Assembly (NCBI RefSeq): GCF_001562275.1
Contig: NZ_CP014304.1
Span: 4,836,001-4,900,000, forward strand
Reading direction: 5' to 3'
Length of the DNA stretch: 64,000 nucleotides
From: Hymenobacter sp. PAMC 26628
GTDB taxonomy: Bacteria > Bacteroidota > Bacteroidia > Cytophagales > Hymenobacteraceae
Shown here: one piece after another, positions 28,131 through 37,262 of the stretch
Position numbering within the stretch: position 1 is the stretch's first letter
Layout: each line of letters opens with the position of its first letter
Translations under genes and position numbers: made by a program
Notes under the pieces: generated by a model
What the model was told of the DNA's origin: nothing
The model's input: only the letters and a program-made list of their open reading frames with translations
Databases searched by the model: none

Positions 28131-30068
28131 TTGCATTCGCCGCCCGTGCCCCAACCGCTACTTGCCGTTTCCAATCTTACGCTCGATTTCCTCAGCCACC
28201 GTGGCCACACCCGGGCCGTAGACGGCGTGTCGTTTGAGTTGAGCCGGGGCGAAACGGTGGCGATAGTGGGGGAGTCGGGTTCGGGCAAATCGGTCACGTC
28301 GCTGGCTTTGCTAGGGCTGATTCCCATGCCGCCCGGCCGGCTGGTATCGGGCTCGGCCGTGTTTCAGTCGGGGGCCCTGGGCGAAGTAGACCTGCTGACC
28401 CTGCCCGAAAAGCAGCTGCAAAAAGTGCGGGGCAACGACATCGGGATGATCTTCCAGGAGCCGATGACCTCCTTGAACCCCGTGCTCACCTGCGGGGCCC
28501 AGGTGGCCGAGGCCCTGCTGCTGCACACCAGCCTCAGCAAAGCCGAGGCCCGGGAGCGCACCATCGAGCTGTTCACCGAAGCGCAGCTGCCGCGCCCGGC
28601 CGGCATCTTCACCAGCTACCCGCACGAGATTTCGGGCGGCCAGAAGCAGCGCGTGATGATTGCCATGGCCATGGCCTGCCGACCCGCGCTACTCATCGCC
28701 GACGAGCCCACCACGGCCCTCGACGTGACGGTGCAGGCCCGCATGCTGCGCCTCATCGACGACCTGCGGCGGCAGCACGGCACGGCGGTGCTCTTCATCA
28801 CCCACGACCTGGGCGTGGTGGCCGAAATTGCCGACCACATCCTGGTCATGTACCGCGGGAAAGTGGTGGAACAGGGCCCCGTGCTGGAAATCTTCGAGAA
28901 TCCGCAACATCCGTACACAAAAGGCCTTCTGGCGTGCCGTCCGCGCCTCTCGGTGGGCCTGAAACGGCTCCCCGTGGTGGCTGATTTCATGGCGGAAGAC
29001 GCCAGCGGGTTCCTCACGGCCCAGCCGGCGCCGGTGGTGGCCTTGGAGGATGAGGTACTTACGGATTCATCGCCCGAAATCGAGGCCCAGCAGTTACGGG
29101 ATAATTCCGGTACCACCAAAACGTTCCCCGTGGAACATCTACAGATGGGCGTGGAACAACCTGCTCCAACTGGGGCCCCGGCGCGGGTGCCCCAGCCCGG
29201 TGGGCCCCCAGCTTTGGCCGCCAACGGCGCTGTTGCAGAAGCGCAGCCGCTGTTGCAGGTGGAGAATTTGCAGGTGCACTTCCCCGTGCGCAGCGGCTGG
29301 TTTCAGCCCAAGGCCGTGGTGCGTGCCGTAGACGACGTGAGCTTTACGCTCTACCCCGGCGAAACGGTGGGCCTCGTGGGCGAGTCGGGCTGCGGCAAAA
29401 CCACCCTGGGCCGGGCCCTGCTCCGCCTCACGGAACCTACCGCGGGCCGCATTCTGTTTGAAGGCACCGACCTCGCCCGGCTGCCAGCCGAGGAGTTGCG
29501 CCGCCGTCGGCGCGAGTTCCAGCTGGTATTCCAGGATCCCTACGCGGCCCTTAATCCGATGCTGACGGTGGGGGAGGCCATCTGGGAGCCCATGCGGGTG
29601 CACGGCGTGGGCGGCACCCGGGCTGCGCAAAAGGCGCGGGTACTGGAGTTACTACAAATTGTGGGGCTGCGCGAGGAGCACTTCTTGCGCTACCCGCACG
29701 AGTTCAGCGGGGGGCAGCGGCAGCGCATTTGCATTGCCAGGGCCCTGGCCTTGCAGCCCAAGCTGATTGTGTGCGACGAGTCGGTGTCGGCGCTCGACGT
29801 ATCGGTCCAGGCCCAGGTTTTGAACCTGCTCAACGACCTCAAGCGCGAGTTCGGTATTACCTATTTATTCATTACCCACGACCTGTCGGTGGCCCGCTTC
29901 ATGAGCGACCGGCTGCTGGTGATGCACCAGGGCCGCATCGTGGAGAGCGGCCCGGCCGCTGCCATTTACGCCCACCCCCAGCACGCCTACACCCAGGGCC
30001 TGCTGGCCGCCATTCCCAAAGACAGCCTGGCCGACATCCGGTCGGCGGTGGCCGGGCGGGCGGCTTGA
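28131..30068 (+). CDS. ABC transporter, fused dual ATP-binding protein (peptide/nickel type)
   Basis: This 645-residue protein is a fusion of two DppD/OppD- and DppF/OppF-like ATPases. Domain 1 has GESGSGKS, EISGGQKQRVMIAMA and LLIADEPTTALD. Domain 2 has GESGCGKTT, EFSGGQRQRICIARAL and VCDESVSALDVSVQ, where the Glu after Walker B is followed by Ser rather than Pro. A variable linker of about 90 residues joins them, and each domain carries the C-terminal extension typical of oligopeptide importers (HPYTKGLLACRP). Permease and binding-protein genes are not nearby. The start is uncertain: TTG at 28131 overlaps a TTTCTTTG string that could be a minus-7 box, and GTG at 28146 is an alternative. Confidence 0.93.
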   Translation: MHSPPVPQPLLAVSNLTLDFLSHRGHTRAVDGVSFELSRGETVAIVGESGSGKSVTSLALLGLIPMPPGRLVSGSAVFQSGALGEVDLLTLPEKQLQKVRGNDIGMIFQEPMTSLNPVLTCGAQVAEALLLHTSLSKAEARERTIELFTEAQLPRPAGIFTSYPHEISGGQKQRVMIAMAMACRPALLIADEPTTALDVTVQARMLRLIDDLRRQHGTAVLFITHDLGVVAEIADHILVMYRGKVVEQGPVLEIFENPQHPYTKGLLACRPRLSVGLKRLPVVADFMAEDASGFLTAQPAPVVALEDEVLTDSSPEIEAQQLRDNSGTTKTFPVEHLQMGVEQPAPTGAPARVPQPGGPPALAANGAVAEAQPLLQVENLQVHFPVRSGWFQPKAVVRAVDDVSFTLYPGETVGLVGESGCGKTTLGRALLRLTEPTAGRILFEGTDLARLPAEELRRRRREFQLVFQDPYAALNPMLTVGEAIWEPMRVHGVGGTRAAQKARVLELLQIVGLREEHFLRYPHEFSGGQRQRICIARALALQPKLIVCDESVSALDVSVQAQVLNLLNDLKREFGITYLFITHDLSVARFMSDRLLVMHQGRIVESGPAAAIYAHPQHAYTQGLLAAIPKDSLADIRSAVAGRAA

Positions 30069-30157
30069 TTAGTTGTCGGATGTTAGTTTTTGCTCGGATG
30101 AAATTATCCCAATTGCGAATAACTGACAACTAGCACCTGCCAACCAGCAACTAAAAA
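30069..30157. repeat. TTAGTT-type inverted repeat element
   Basis: TAGTTGTC (from 30070) is mirrored by GACAACTA (30124-30131), and further copies of GTTAGTTTTT and CAACTAAAAA face each other. The motif vocabulary (CAACTGACAAC, CCAGCAAC) is the same as in the hairpin at 47441-47526. Confidence 0.6.
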
Positions 30158-30273
30158 CCTACGCTTATAACCTCGCGACCATGGCCGCGTTTTACATACC
30201 TACTGCCGGGCCCCGTCCGGCTTCTCCGCCCGCCGCCTCGGCTCAATTCACTTATTGGCGGCCTACGTTTTAA

Positions 30274-32754
30274 ATGGAACCAACGAATCCCCCCCGGCCC
30301 GCCCGCGCCAAGCGCGAACAGCCCGCCCCCGCGCCCATCACCCAAGAGCTGGTGCTGCGCGCTTTTACCGACAACCCCGACAAGGTGCTGGCCTACCGCC
30401 AGCTCTCGCGCCGCCTGGGCGTGACCACCAAGCAGCAGCGCGAAGAGATATTCGGTTACCTCAAGAAGCTGCGCCAGCTCGGGGCAATTACGCTGCTTCA
30501 GAACGACGAGTACCGCCTGGCCGACGTCAGCGTCGCCCCCGCGCCGGAGCTGCCCGCCAAGGGCAAGAAAACCGTCAAGGCTGGGGCCCCCGCCAGCCAC
30601 TCGTCGGGCCGCGAGCCGGTGGCCGAGTTCGGCCAGGACCCCATCGTGCACCGCCGCCGCGAGGCGGGCTTCGACTACGTGGGCGACGACTCGCGGCCCA
30701 GCCGCGACGCGAATACCATCATTGGCACGGTGGATTTGGCCACGGCCAACTTTGCCTTCGTGGTGCCCGAGGCGGAGGGCAGCGACGACATCCGGGTGTT
30801 TACCGACCAGCTCAAGTTTGCCTTGCAGGGCGACGTGGTGCGGGTGCGCATGCGCGGCTCGCGCGACGGCCGCCCGGTGGGCGACGTAGTGGAAGTGCTC
30901 AAGCGGCAGCGCCCCGAGGTGGTGGGCCGCCTGCAAGTGCAGGGCACGCTGGGCTTCGTGAAGCCCGATAACCGCAAGATGTACTTCGACGTGTTCGTGC
31001 CGCCGCACGCCCTGGGCGACGCCCGCAATGGCGACAAGGTGCTCGTGCGCATCGTGGAGTTTCCGGAGGATAGCCACCGCCAGCCGGTGGGCGAGGTGGT
31101 GCGCAACTTCGGCCAGGCCGGCGGCAACGAGGCCGAGATTAATGCCATCATGGCTGAGTTCGGGTTGCCGTTTGAATTCCCGGCGGAAGTGGAAGAGGAG
31201 TCGGAAGCTATTTCTGATGTCATCCCCGAATCCGAAGTGGTCCTGCGCCGCGACTTCCGCAACATCACCACCTTCACCATCGACCCGGCCGACGCCAAGG
31301 ATTTTGACGACGCGTTGTCCATCGAAAAGCTGGAAAACGGCAACTGGGAAATCGGCGTCCACATCGCCGATGTGACCCACTACGTGCGTCCCAACACCGA
31401 GCTGGAGCGCGAGGGCAAGCACCGCGCTACGTCGGTGTACTTGGTCGACCGCGTGATTCCGATGCTGCCTGAGCGGCTGTCCAACGGCCTCTGCTCGCTG
31501 CGGCCCAACGAGGACAAGCTGACCTTTTCGGCCGTGTTTGAGCTGGACGAAAACGGCAAGCTCTACGAGTCGTGGTTTGGCAAAACCATCATTCATTCCG
31601 ACCGCCGCTTTGCTTACGAAGACGCCCAGGACCGCATCGAAACCGGCGAGGGCGACTACGCCGAGGAGGTGAATATGCTCAACGGCATTGCCAAGAAGCT
31701 GCACGCCCAGCGCTTCAAGCAGGGGGCCATCAGCTTCGAAACCCAGGAAGTGAAGTTCCGCCTGGCCCCCGACGGCAAGCCGCTCGGCGTGTACGTGAAG
31801 GAGCGCAAGGACGCGCACAAGCTCATCGAGGAATTCATGCTGCTGGCCAACCGCAAGGTGGCCGAGTTCGTGTTCAATCTCAAAAAGACCAAGCCGCGCT
31901 ACACCATGGTGTACCGCACCCACGACGCCCCCGAGCCCGAGCGGCTCCAGAACTTCGCCCTCTTCGCCCAGAAGTTTGGCTACACCCTCAAGCTCGACGA
32001 CCCCAAAAAGGTCAGCACTGAGCTGAATACCCTGAGCGAGGAAGTGATGGGCAAGCCCGAGCAGAACGTGCTGCAAGGCCTGGCCATCCGCACCATGTCG
32101 AAGGCCATTTACTCGACCGAGCCGCTGGGCCACTTCGGCCTGGCCTTCGCGCACTACTCGCACTTCACCTCGCCCATCCGCCGCTACCCCGACATGATGG
32201 CCCACCGCCTGCTGGAACACTACCTGCTGGGCGGCAAGAACGTGCCCGTAGCGCCGGTGGAAGACGAGTGCAAGCACTCGTCAGCCCGCGAAAAGCTGGC
32301 GGCCAACGCCGAGCGCGCCAGTATCAAGTTCAAGCAGGTCGAGTTCATGGCCGACGAGATTGGCAACGTCTTCAAGGGCGTGGTGTCGGGCCTCACGGAG
32401 CGCGGCATGTACATCGAGATTGAGTCGAACAAGTGCGAAGGCATGGTGCGCCTGAGTGATATTCCAGGCGACACCTTCGAACTGGACAAGGACAACTACC
32501 GCATCGTGGGCCGCGGCAGCAAGCGCATCATCCAGTTCGGCGATGAACTGGACGTGGTAGTGAAGTCGGCCAACCTGCTCGACCGCACCATCGACTTCGA
32601 CCTGGTGGACAACCGGCCCGACGACGTGAAGCGCCGCGAAGCCGAGGAGCGCAAAGCCCAGCGCAACGCCCCCCGCGGCTACCGTGAGCATTCGGGCGGC
32701 GGCCACAAGGGCGGCTCGAAAGGGGGCCCCAAGGGCGGCAACCGTCGCCGCTAG
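30274..32754 (+). CDS. rnr: ribonuclease R
   Basis: RNase R is a processive 3'-5' exoribonuclease that degrades structured RNA. The 826-residue protein has an N-terminal winged-helix region (YRQLSRRLGVTTKQQRE), two cold-shock-type OB domains, and the RNB catalytic domain with TIDPADAKDFDDALS near residue 340 carrying the metal-binding Asps. A C-terminal S1 domain (GVVSGLTERGMYIEI) follows, then a basic Gly/Lys-rich tail (GGHKGGSKGGPKGGNRRR). Domain order and length are normal. The ATG at 30274 follows closely on a repeat-rich leader. The gene is monocistronic as far as visible, ending before a long palindrome. Confidence 0.97.
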   Translation: MEPTNPPRPARAKREQPAPAPITQELVLRAFTDNPDKVLAYRQLSRRLGVTTKQQREEIFGYLKKLRQLGAITLLQNDEYRLADVSVAPAPELPAKGKKTVKAGAPASHSSGREPVAEFGQDPIVHRRREAGFDYVGDDSRPSRDANTIIGTVDLATANFAFVVPEAEGSDDIRVFTDQLKFALQGDVVRVRMRGSRDGRPVGDVVEVLKRQRPEVVGRLQVQGTLGFVKPDNRKMYFDVFVPPHALGDARNGDKVLVRIVEFPEDSHRQPVGEVVRNFGQAGGNEAEINAIMAEFGLPFEFPAEVEEESEAISDVIPESEVVLRRDFRNITTFTIDPADAKDFDDALSIEKLENGNWEIGVHIADVTHYVRPNTELEREGKHRATSVYLVDRVIPMLPERLSNGLCSLRPNEDKLTFSAVFELDENGKLYESWFGKTIIHSDRRFAYEDAQDRIETGEGDYAEEVNMLNGIAKKLHAQRFKQGAISFETQEVKFRLAPDGKPLGVYVKERKDAHKLIEEFMLLANRKVAEFVFNLKKTKPRYTMVYRTHDAPEPERLQNFALFAQKFGYTLKLDDPKKVSTELNTLSEEVMGKPEQNVLQGLAIRTMSKAIYSTEPLGHFGLAFAHYSHFTSPIRRYPDMMAHRLLEHYLLGGKNVPVAPVEDECKHSSAREKLAANAERASIKFKQVEFMADEIGNVFKGVVSGLTERGMYIEIESNKCEGMVRLSDIPGDTFELDKDNYRIVGRGSKRIIQFGDELDVVVKSANLLDRTIDFDLVDNRPDDVKRREAEERKAQRNAPRGYREHSGGGHKGGSKGGPKGGNRRR

Positions 32755-32776
32755 TTTCCAATGATTGGGACTAAAC

Positions 32777-32906
32777 TGTCATCCTGAACGCAGCGAAGCG
32801 GAGTGAAGGACCTGGTGAGAATTGAACCGCATGCAGTAGATAGTCACTGCTAATTGTTCAGCTTTCTTAAGGTCCTTCACTCCGCTTCGCTGCGTTCAGG
32901 ATGACA
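32777..32906. repeat. perfect 37-bp-arm palindrome, GTCATCC-ended
   Basis: 32777-32813 (TGTCATCCTGAACGCAGCGA and onward to AGGACCT) is exactly mirrored by 32870-32906 around a 56-base loop. It is the GTCATCC-ended relative of the other long palindromes in the window and lies between rnr and the prenyl synthase gene. Confidence 0.9.
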
Positions 32907-32952
32907 CCTGATACCAACCGAGATACTTTTAAAAGCTGTCCTTTGTATTTAC

Positions 32953-33924
32953 ATGACGCCACAAGATTTCCCCGCTCACATCACCGCCGCCCTCGCCGAG
33001 CTCCACTACGGCGAGGCGCCCGACACGCTCTACGACCCCATCCGCTACATCATGGGCCTGGGTGGGAAACGCATCCGGCCGCTGCTCACGCTGCTGGGGG
33101 CCCACGTCTTCACCGACGAGCTGGGGCCCGTCACCAAGCCCGCCCTGGCCACGGAGGTATTCCACAACTTCACCCTGCTGCACGACGACCTGATGGACCA
33201 GGCCCCGCTGCGCCGCGGCCGGCCCACGGTGCACGAAAAATGGAACCCCAACGTGGCCATCCTCAGCGGCGACGTGATGCTGGTGCGCGCCTACGAGCTG
33301 TTCTTCGACGTGGCCCCGGCGCTGCTGCCAGCAGTGCTGCGCCGCTTCAGCCAGACGGCCGCCGAGGTGTGCGAAGGCCAGCAGTGGGACATGAAATTTG
33401 AGACCGAAGCCCAGGTCAGCATTCCGCAGTACCTGGATATGATTCGCCTGAAAACGGCCGTGCTTCTGGGCTTCTGCCTGGAGCTGGGCGCCCGCCTCGC
33501 TGGGGCCCCCGAGGCCGATGCCGAGCACCTGCGCCAGTTCGGTACCGACATTGGCCTGGCCTTCCAGTTGCGCGACGACCTACTGGACGTGTACGGCGAC
33601 GCCGCCACCTTCGGCAAGCGGGTGGGCGGCGACATCGTGTCGGACAAGAAAACCTACCTGCTCCTCACCGCCCAGGCCCAGGCCAGCGCCGCCCAGCGCG
33701 CCGTGCTGGCCCAGCACATTGGCCAGCCCGTGGCCGACGCCGACGCCAAAGTAGCCGCTGTGCGCGCCGTGTACGACGAGTTGGACATCCGGCCCCAGAC
33801 CGAAGCTCTTATCAACGATTACTTCCAGGATGCCTTGCAGCACCTGGCCCGCGTGGGGGCCCCCGAGGCCCGCAAGCAACCCCTGCACCACCTCGCGCTC
33901 CAGCTTATGGACCGCGAAAACTAA
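32953..33924 (+). CDS. polyprenyl synthetase family protein
   Basis: This 323-residue trans-isoprenyl diphosphate synthase has the first Asp-rich motif LLHDDLMD near residue 78 and the second LRDDLLD near 205, with GGKRIRP binding isopentenyl diphosphate near residue 37. These enzymes build the prenyl chain of menaquinone or supply farnesyl/geranylgeranyl diphosphate. Small-side-chain clues for product length are not decisive. The start ATG at 32953 gives a normal N-terminus. The rhomboid gene follows six bases after the stop, so the two form an operon. Confidence 0.95.
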   Translation: MTPQDFPAHITAALAELHYGEAPDTLYDPIRYIMGLGGKRIRPLLTLLGAHVFTDELGPVTKPALATEVFHNFTLLHDDLMDQAPLRRGRPTVHEKWNPNVAILSGDVMLVRAYELFFDVAPALLPAVLRRFSQTAAEVCEGQQWDMKFETEAQVSIPQYLDMIRLKTAVLLGFCLELGARLAGAPEADAEHLRQFGTDIGLAFQLRDDLLDVYGDAATFGKRVGGDIVSDKKTYLLLTAQAQASAAQRAVLAQHIGQPVADADAKVAAVRAVYDELDIRPQTEALINDYFQDALQHLARVGAPEARKQPLHHLALQLMDREN

Positions 33925-33930
33925 CTTATC

Positions 33931-34578
33931 GTGCCCCTTCCCATCATCGTCCTTATCGCCCTCACGGTGCTCGTGTCGGCCTACGCCCTATCCAAGCCCG
34001 AATTCATGGATGCCTGGATACTCGAGCCGGCCCTCATGGCCCGGCGTGGGCAATGGTACCGCTTCCTTACCTCCGGCTTTTTGCACGCCGACTGGGGCCA
34101 TTTGCTGTTCAACATGTTTGCCTTTTACTCCTTCAGCCCCGTGGTGCTGGGGGCCCTGGAGGGTAATTTTGGGCAGCTGCCGGGCCTGGGCTGGTTCCTG
34201 CTGCTCTACCTGGGCGGCATCGTCCTCTCCGACGTGCCCACCTACTACCGCCACCGCCGTGACGCCAACTACCGCAGCCTGGGGGCTTCGGGCGGCGTGT
34301 CGGCGGTAGTGTTCGCCAGCATCCTGCTGTTCCCAGTAGCACCGGGCGGGGGCGGCATTATCATCTTCCCCATTCCGTTTCCCATTCAGCCCTTCCTGTT
34401 TGGTTTCCTGTACCTATTCTACTCGTGGTACCAGGGCCGCCGCCGGGGCGACAACATTAACCACGACGCCCACTTCTACGGGGCCCTGTTCGGCGTCGTA
34501 CTGATGGTGGCCTTGCTGCCAGCCACCGCTCCCCAATTCTTCATGCAGGTGAAGCAGTTTATCTACTCAAAGTTCTGA
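33931..34578 (+). CDS. rhomboid family intramembrane serine protease
   Basis: This 215-residue membrane protein has about six hydrophobic segments. The conserved rhomboid features are WYRFLTSGFLHADWGHLLFNM in segments 1-2 (WYRFLTSGFLHA, WGHLLFNM), the nucleophile motif GASGGVSA, and the second catalytic residue in HFYGALFG. Rhomboids cleave membrane-anchored substrates; none can be named here. It starts with GTG at 33931, six bases after the prenyl synthase stop. Confidence 0.93.
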   Translation: MPLPIIVLIALTVLVSAYALSKPEFMDAWILEPALMARRGQWYRFLTSGFLHADWGHLLFNMFAFYSFSPVVLGALEGNFGQLPGLGWFLLLYLGGIVLSDVPTYYRHRRDANYRSLGASGGVSAVVFASILLFPVAPGGGGIIIFPIPFPIQPFLFGFLYLFYSWYQGRRRGDNINHDAHFYGALFGVVLMVALLPATAPQFFMQVKQFIYSKF

Positions 34579-34675
34579 TAACCTGTTACTTAACTATATA
34601 AACCTTGATTTTTCCATATCCATTTGTCGTTAAGTGCGTAGAAGGGGGCAAATTCACCACTTTCACCCTACTCTG

Positions 34676-34948
34676 ATGCGCACTTTCAACTCTTTCGTTT
34701 CGCGCGTGCCCCTCGCCACGCTGCTGCTGCCCTTCCTGCTCCTAGCCACCTCGTGCAGCCGCTACACCAACAACGGTAACTTGGCCATTTGGGGTTACGT
34801 GTTGTTGGCGCTTGACGTGCTGGCTTTGCTCGACGTATTCCGCCAGCCCTGGGACATTGGCAAGAAAATTCTCTGGGCCGCCATCATCTTCTTCTTCCCC
34901 TTGGGCGGCTTGATCATCTATTACCTCTTCGCCGGTCGCGGCAAGTAG
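34676..34948 (+). CDS. PLDc_N domain small membrane lipoprotein
   Basis: This 90-residue protein starts with a lipoprotein-type signal ending LLLATSC (Cys about residue 28). It then has two membrane helices and the PLDc_N pattern ALDVLALLDVFRQPWDIGKK ... FFFPLGGLIIYYLF. Such proteins keep only the phospholipase D N-terminal membrane part and have no catalytic domain. The role is unknown. The ATG at 34676 is preferred over an upstream in-frame start that adds a basic stretch. A perfect 28-bp hairpin terminates it. Confidence 0.85.
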   Translation: MRTFNSFVSRVPLATLLLPFLLLATSCSRYTNNGNLAIWGYVLLALDVLALLDVFRQPWDIGKKILWAAIIFFFPLGGLIIYYLFAGRGK

Positions 34949-34961
34949 CCCCCTCTCAGTT

Positions 34962-35022
34962 AGCCTTAAAAGCAAAAGGCCGGCCCGTCATCACGACGGG
35001 CCGGCCTTTTGCTTTTAAGGCT
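34962..35022. terminator. perfect bidirectional terminator
   Basis: A 28-bp perfect stem begins AGCCTTAAAAGCAAAAGGCC and has a 5-base loop. It contains AAAA/TTTT runs on both strands and separates the convergent genes ending at 34948 and 35037. Confidence 0.92.
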
Positions 35023-35036
35023 ATCTAATGGAGTAG

Positions 35037-35657
35037 CTATTGCAGTAGCTTCCGCTTTTCTAGGCTCGCCGCACGGCTCAGCAACTCTCCCGTATTCGTG
35101 ATTTCGGTCATCTGCCAGTGGTCGCCCCGGTGTAGCATTTTTACTTCTATCACCATCGTGGTGTCGTAGCGCGGCTGCGTAAACTCAATGCCCACCAATG
35201 CCTGCTCGCCCTGTTCATTGGCATATTTAATTCCCTTGAATTTGCTGTCGGGGCCCATCACTTTGCCCGCTAAGCCTAGGATGGACATGTTCACGCCGTG
35301 GTTCGGAGCAGCTTCCGCCGCTGCTGCCACCGACCCGGTTTCGACATAGCGCACCACTTCCTTACGAGCAACGCTGGCCAGTGTGGGTTTTAGCAAGCGC
35401 AGGGCCCCGCCCATCATCAGGCCACCGCCTGGCACCAGTGCCGTCAGCAGCGAGCCCTGGCTGGCCACGTTATCAACCAAGTGGGAAGCGACGCTGCCCA
35501 CATCCACGAATTTTTCGAAGCTGGCAACGTCGTGCGCCCGCACAGCCGCCGCGGCCTGCACCAGGGCCCCAGTTGGACCGTCCTTTTTGCTTTTCACGTA
35601 GTAATAGGCCCCAGCAGCTAGCGCCAGCAACACGACGAAGAGGAACAGTTTTTTCAT
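35037..35657 (-). CDS. DUF2939 domain-containing protein
   Basis: This 206-residue protein has a single N-terminal membrane anchor (LFLFVVLLALAAGAYYYV) and a periplasm-facing DUF2939 domain with the hallmark ALVQAAAAVRAHDVASFEKF. The family occurs in many Gram-negative bacteria without a known role. The ATG at 35657 is chosen because it puts the membrane anchor at the N-terminus; the upstream open frame is not conserved in character. It converges on the PLDc_N gene. Confidence 0.88.
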   Translation of the reverse strand: MKKLFLFVVLLALAAGAYYYVKSKKDGPTGALVQAAAAVRAHDVASFEKFVDVGSVASHLVDNVASQGSLLTALVPGGGLMMGGALRLLKPTLASVARKEVVRYVETGSVAAAAEAAPNHGVNMSILGLAGKVMGPDSKFKGIKYANEQGEQALVGIEFTQPRYDTTMVIEVKMLHRGDHWQMTEITNTGELLSRAASLEKRKLLQ

Positions 35658-35804
35658 TTGTAAGCGAATAAAAAAGCGGTATTGGTGAGAAATAGAGAAA
35701 GGCAATCAAAGTACTTGCAGGTACTCAAAATTACCTGTACCTACGGCCGATGCGAAATCTTTCGCGCAGCAATTAGTAAAAGGCTCCCACGCCAGTATTC
35801 ATTC

Positions 35805-36683
35805 ATGCTAACCGCCAATCGCCCCCCAAACGGTGTCGCCCCCAGGCTCCCCGAAGTGCACGGCCACCGGGGATGCCGGGGCCTATTTCCTGAAAATACG
35901 TTGCCAGGGTTTCTGCATGCCGCAGCCCTAGGCGTGGATGTGCTGGAAATGGACGTTGTTATTTCGGCCGATCAGCAGGTAGTAGTGTCGCACGATCCGT
36001 GGCTGGCCGCTCACCTGTGCCGCAATGCTGAGGGCCTCCGTATTGCCTCAGCTCAAGAGCGCAAGCACAACTTGTATCATATGCCTTATGCTGCCATCCG
36101 GCAGTGCGACTGTGGGAGCTGCCCCAATCCGGACTTCCCGTTGCAGCAGCCAGCAGCCGCGCCTAAGCCGCTGCTGCGGGAGGTTCTGGCCGCTACTGAG
36201 CGTTTGCCCCGCCCGCCCAGATGCAAGCCCCTACGCTACTCTGTGGAGATAAAGTGCACCCCCGCCGGCGACCATCTCTACCACCCCGAGCCGGCGCAAT
36301 TCCTGGCCCTAGTGCTGGCCGAGCTGGTAGCAGCCGGTGTGGTGCCTCGCACCACACTGCTGTGTTTTGATCCGCGGGTATTGCGCTTGGCCCGCGCCCA
36401 GCTTGGCTCCAGTCTGTCTTTGTGCCTGCTCAGCGAGAGCAGCCAACCTTGGCCCGCCGCTGTGATTGAACTGGGCTTTCAGCCGGATGTTTTCGGTCCC
36501 AATTACGAGTCGGTCACCCCCACGGCTGTAGCGGAGCTTCGCCGTTTGTACCCGGGCACTGGCTTGGTGCCGTGGACCGTAAACAACCCTGTTGATATGC
36601 AGCGGTTGCTGTCAATGGGCGTCGAGGGCCTGACTACCGATTACCCGGACCGTTTGCTCGCCATTTTGGCGCTGAGAGCGTAA
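35805..36683 (+). CDS. glycerophosphodiester phosphodiesterase family protein
   Basis: This 292-residue GDPD hydrolyses glycerophosphodiesters from phospholipid turnover. The signature GHRGCRGLFPENTLPGF and the metal-binding VLEMDVVISADQQVVVSHD lie near residues 20-70 (HRG, E-N-T, E-M-D, HD). The C-terminal part has VPWTVNNPVDM and GVEGLTTDYPD, as usual. No signal peptide is evident, so it would be cytoplasmic. The ATG at 35805 is preferred; the open frame from 35682 is AT-rich leader sequence. Confidence 0.93.
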   Translation: MLTANRPPNGVAPRLPEVHGHRGCRGLFPENTLPGFLHAAALGVDVLEMDVVISADQQVVVSHDPWLAAHLCRNAEGLRIASAQERKHNLYHMPYAAIRQCDCGSCPNPDFPLQQPAAAPKPLLREVLAATERLPRPPRCKPLRYSVEIKCTPAGDHLYHPEPAQFLALVLAELVAAGVVPRTTLLCFDPRVLRLARAQLGSSLSLCLLSESSQPWPAAVIELGFQPDVFGPNYESVTPTAVAELRRLYPGTGLVPWTVNNPVDMQRLLSMGVEGLTTDYPDRLLAILALRA

Positions 36684-36741
36684 AGTAATTACAAATAAAG
36701 AGTTATTGTTACAAATAATGATACAATATACATCTGTGTAA

Positions 36742-36758
36742 TAGTAACAGTGTTACTA
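36742..36758. promoter_or_regulatory. operator-like palindrome upstream of the HTH gene
   Basis: TAGTAACA-G-TGTTACTA is a perfect 17-base palindrome. A related TTGTTACAA lies at 36706-36714 and more TGTAAC/GTTACA strings fill 36780-36835. The same GTAACA/TGTTAC half-sites recur inside the gene, suggesting autoregulation. Confidence 0.55.
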
Positions 36759-36875
36759 TGCATTACATACGTCATTTTTTTGTACGCTGTAACAGACGAC
36801 TATTTTTGCTTGCATTTTTGCTTTATTACTGTAATTGATACATCTTTGTATTATTCGATCTGATTCAACACTTAA

Positions 36876-37262
36876 ATGCCACACCAAGGCGAAATCCTTC
36901 AGGAAGCGATTAAAAGCAGCGGTATTTCCATCACGCGCATCGTGGAGGAGATGGGTATTACACGCCCAACGATCTACCGCAAATTCAAAGAAGACACAAT
37001 TGACTACAATTTCGTAAAGCGAGTTGGCGATGTAATCGGGCATGATTTTGCGAATGACTTTACAAATTCCCAACAACCACCTTTGTCATTTGTAACACAA
37101 CCGGTTGGTGTTACAGGTCGGTCTGCTGTTACACCCCGTGTAACACCGCCTGCCATCAGTGATAATAGCCTTTCCAGCCAGTTATTAGCCCTTCAGACTA
37201 AGTACATCGCCTTGCTTGAAGCCTATAATGAGTTGCTTCTAAAAGTGTACGGCCCCCGTTAA
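36876..37262 (+). CDS. small helix-turn-helix DNA-binding protein
   Basis: This 128-residue protein has an N-terminal HTH of XRE type (IVEEMGITRPTIYRKFKEDT, residues 22-41), a Pro/Thr-rich linker, and a C-terminal amphipathic helix (LLALQTKYIALLEAYNELLLK) suited to dimerisation. The gene and its AT-rich upstream region stand out from the GC-rich neighbours. Two strong inverted repeats of TGTTAC lie inside the linker-coding part (37091-37115 and 37127-37145). It may be an autoregulated regulator or a nucleoid-type protein. Its stop codon lies at the edge of a palindrome that contains a parS match. Confidence 0.82.
   Translation: MPHQGEILQEAIKSSGISITRIVEEMGITRPTIYRKFKEDTIDYNFVKRVGDVIGHDFANDFTNSQQPPLSFVTQPVGVTGRSAVTPRVTPPAISDNSLSSQLLALQTKYIALLEAYNELLLKVYGPR
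37091..37145. promoter_or_regulatory. two TGTAACA palindromes inside the HTH gene
   Basis: TGTAACAC at 37091 faces GTGTTACA ending 37115. TGTTACAC-CCC-GTGTAACA at 37127-37145 is a perfect inverted repeat with a 3-base spacer. They match the half-sites of the upstream palindrome at 36742. Confidence 0.5.

Noticed and set aside
29123..29136. Second parS-like string GTTCCCCGTGGAAC inside the ABC transporter gene
   Set aside because: It has two mismatches to the consensus core, including the central CACGTG, and lies within coding sequence.
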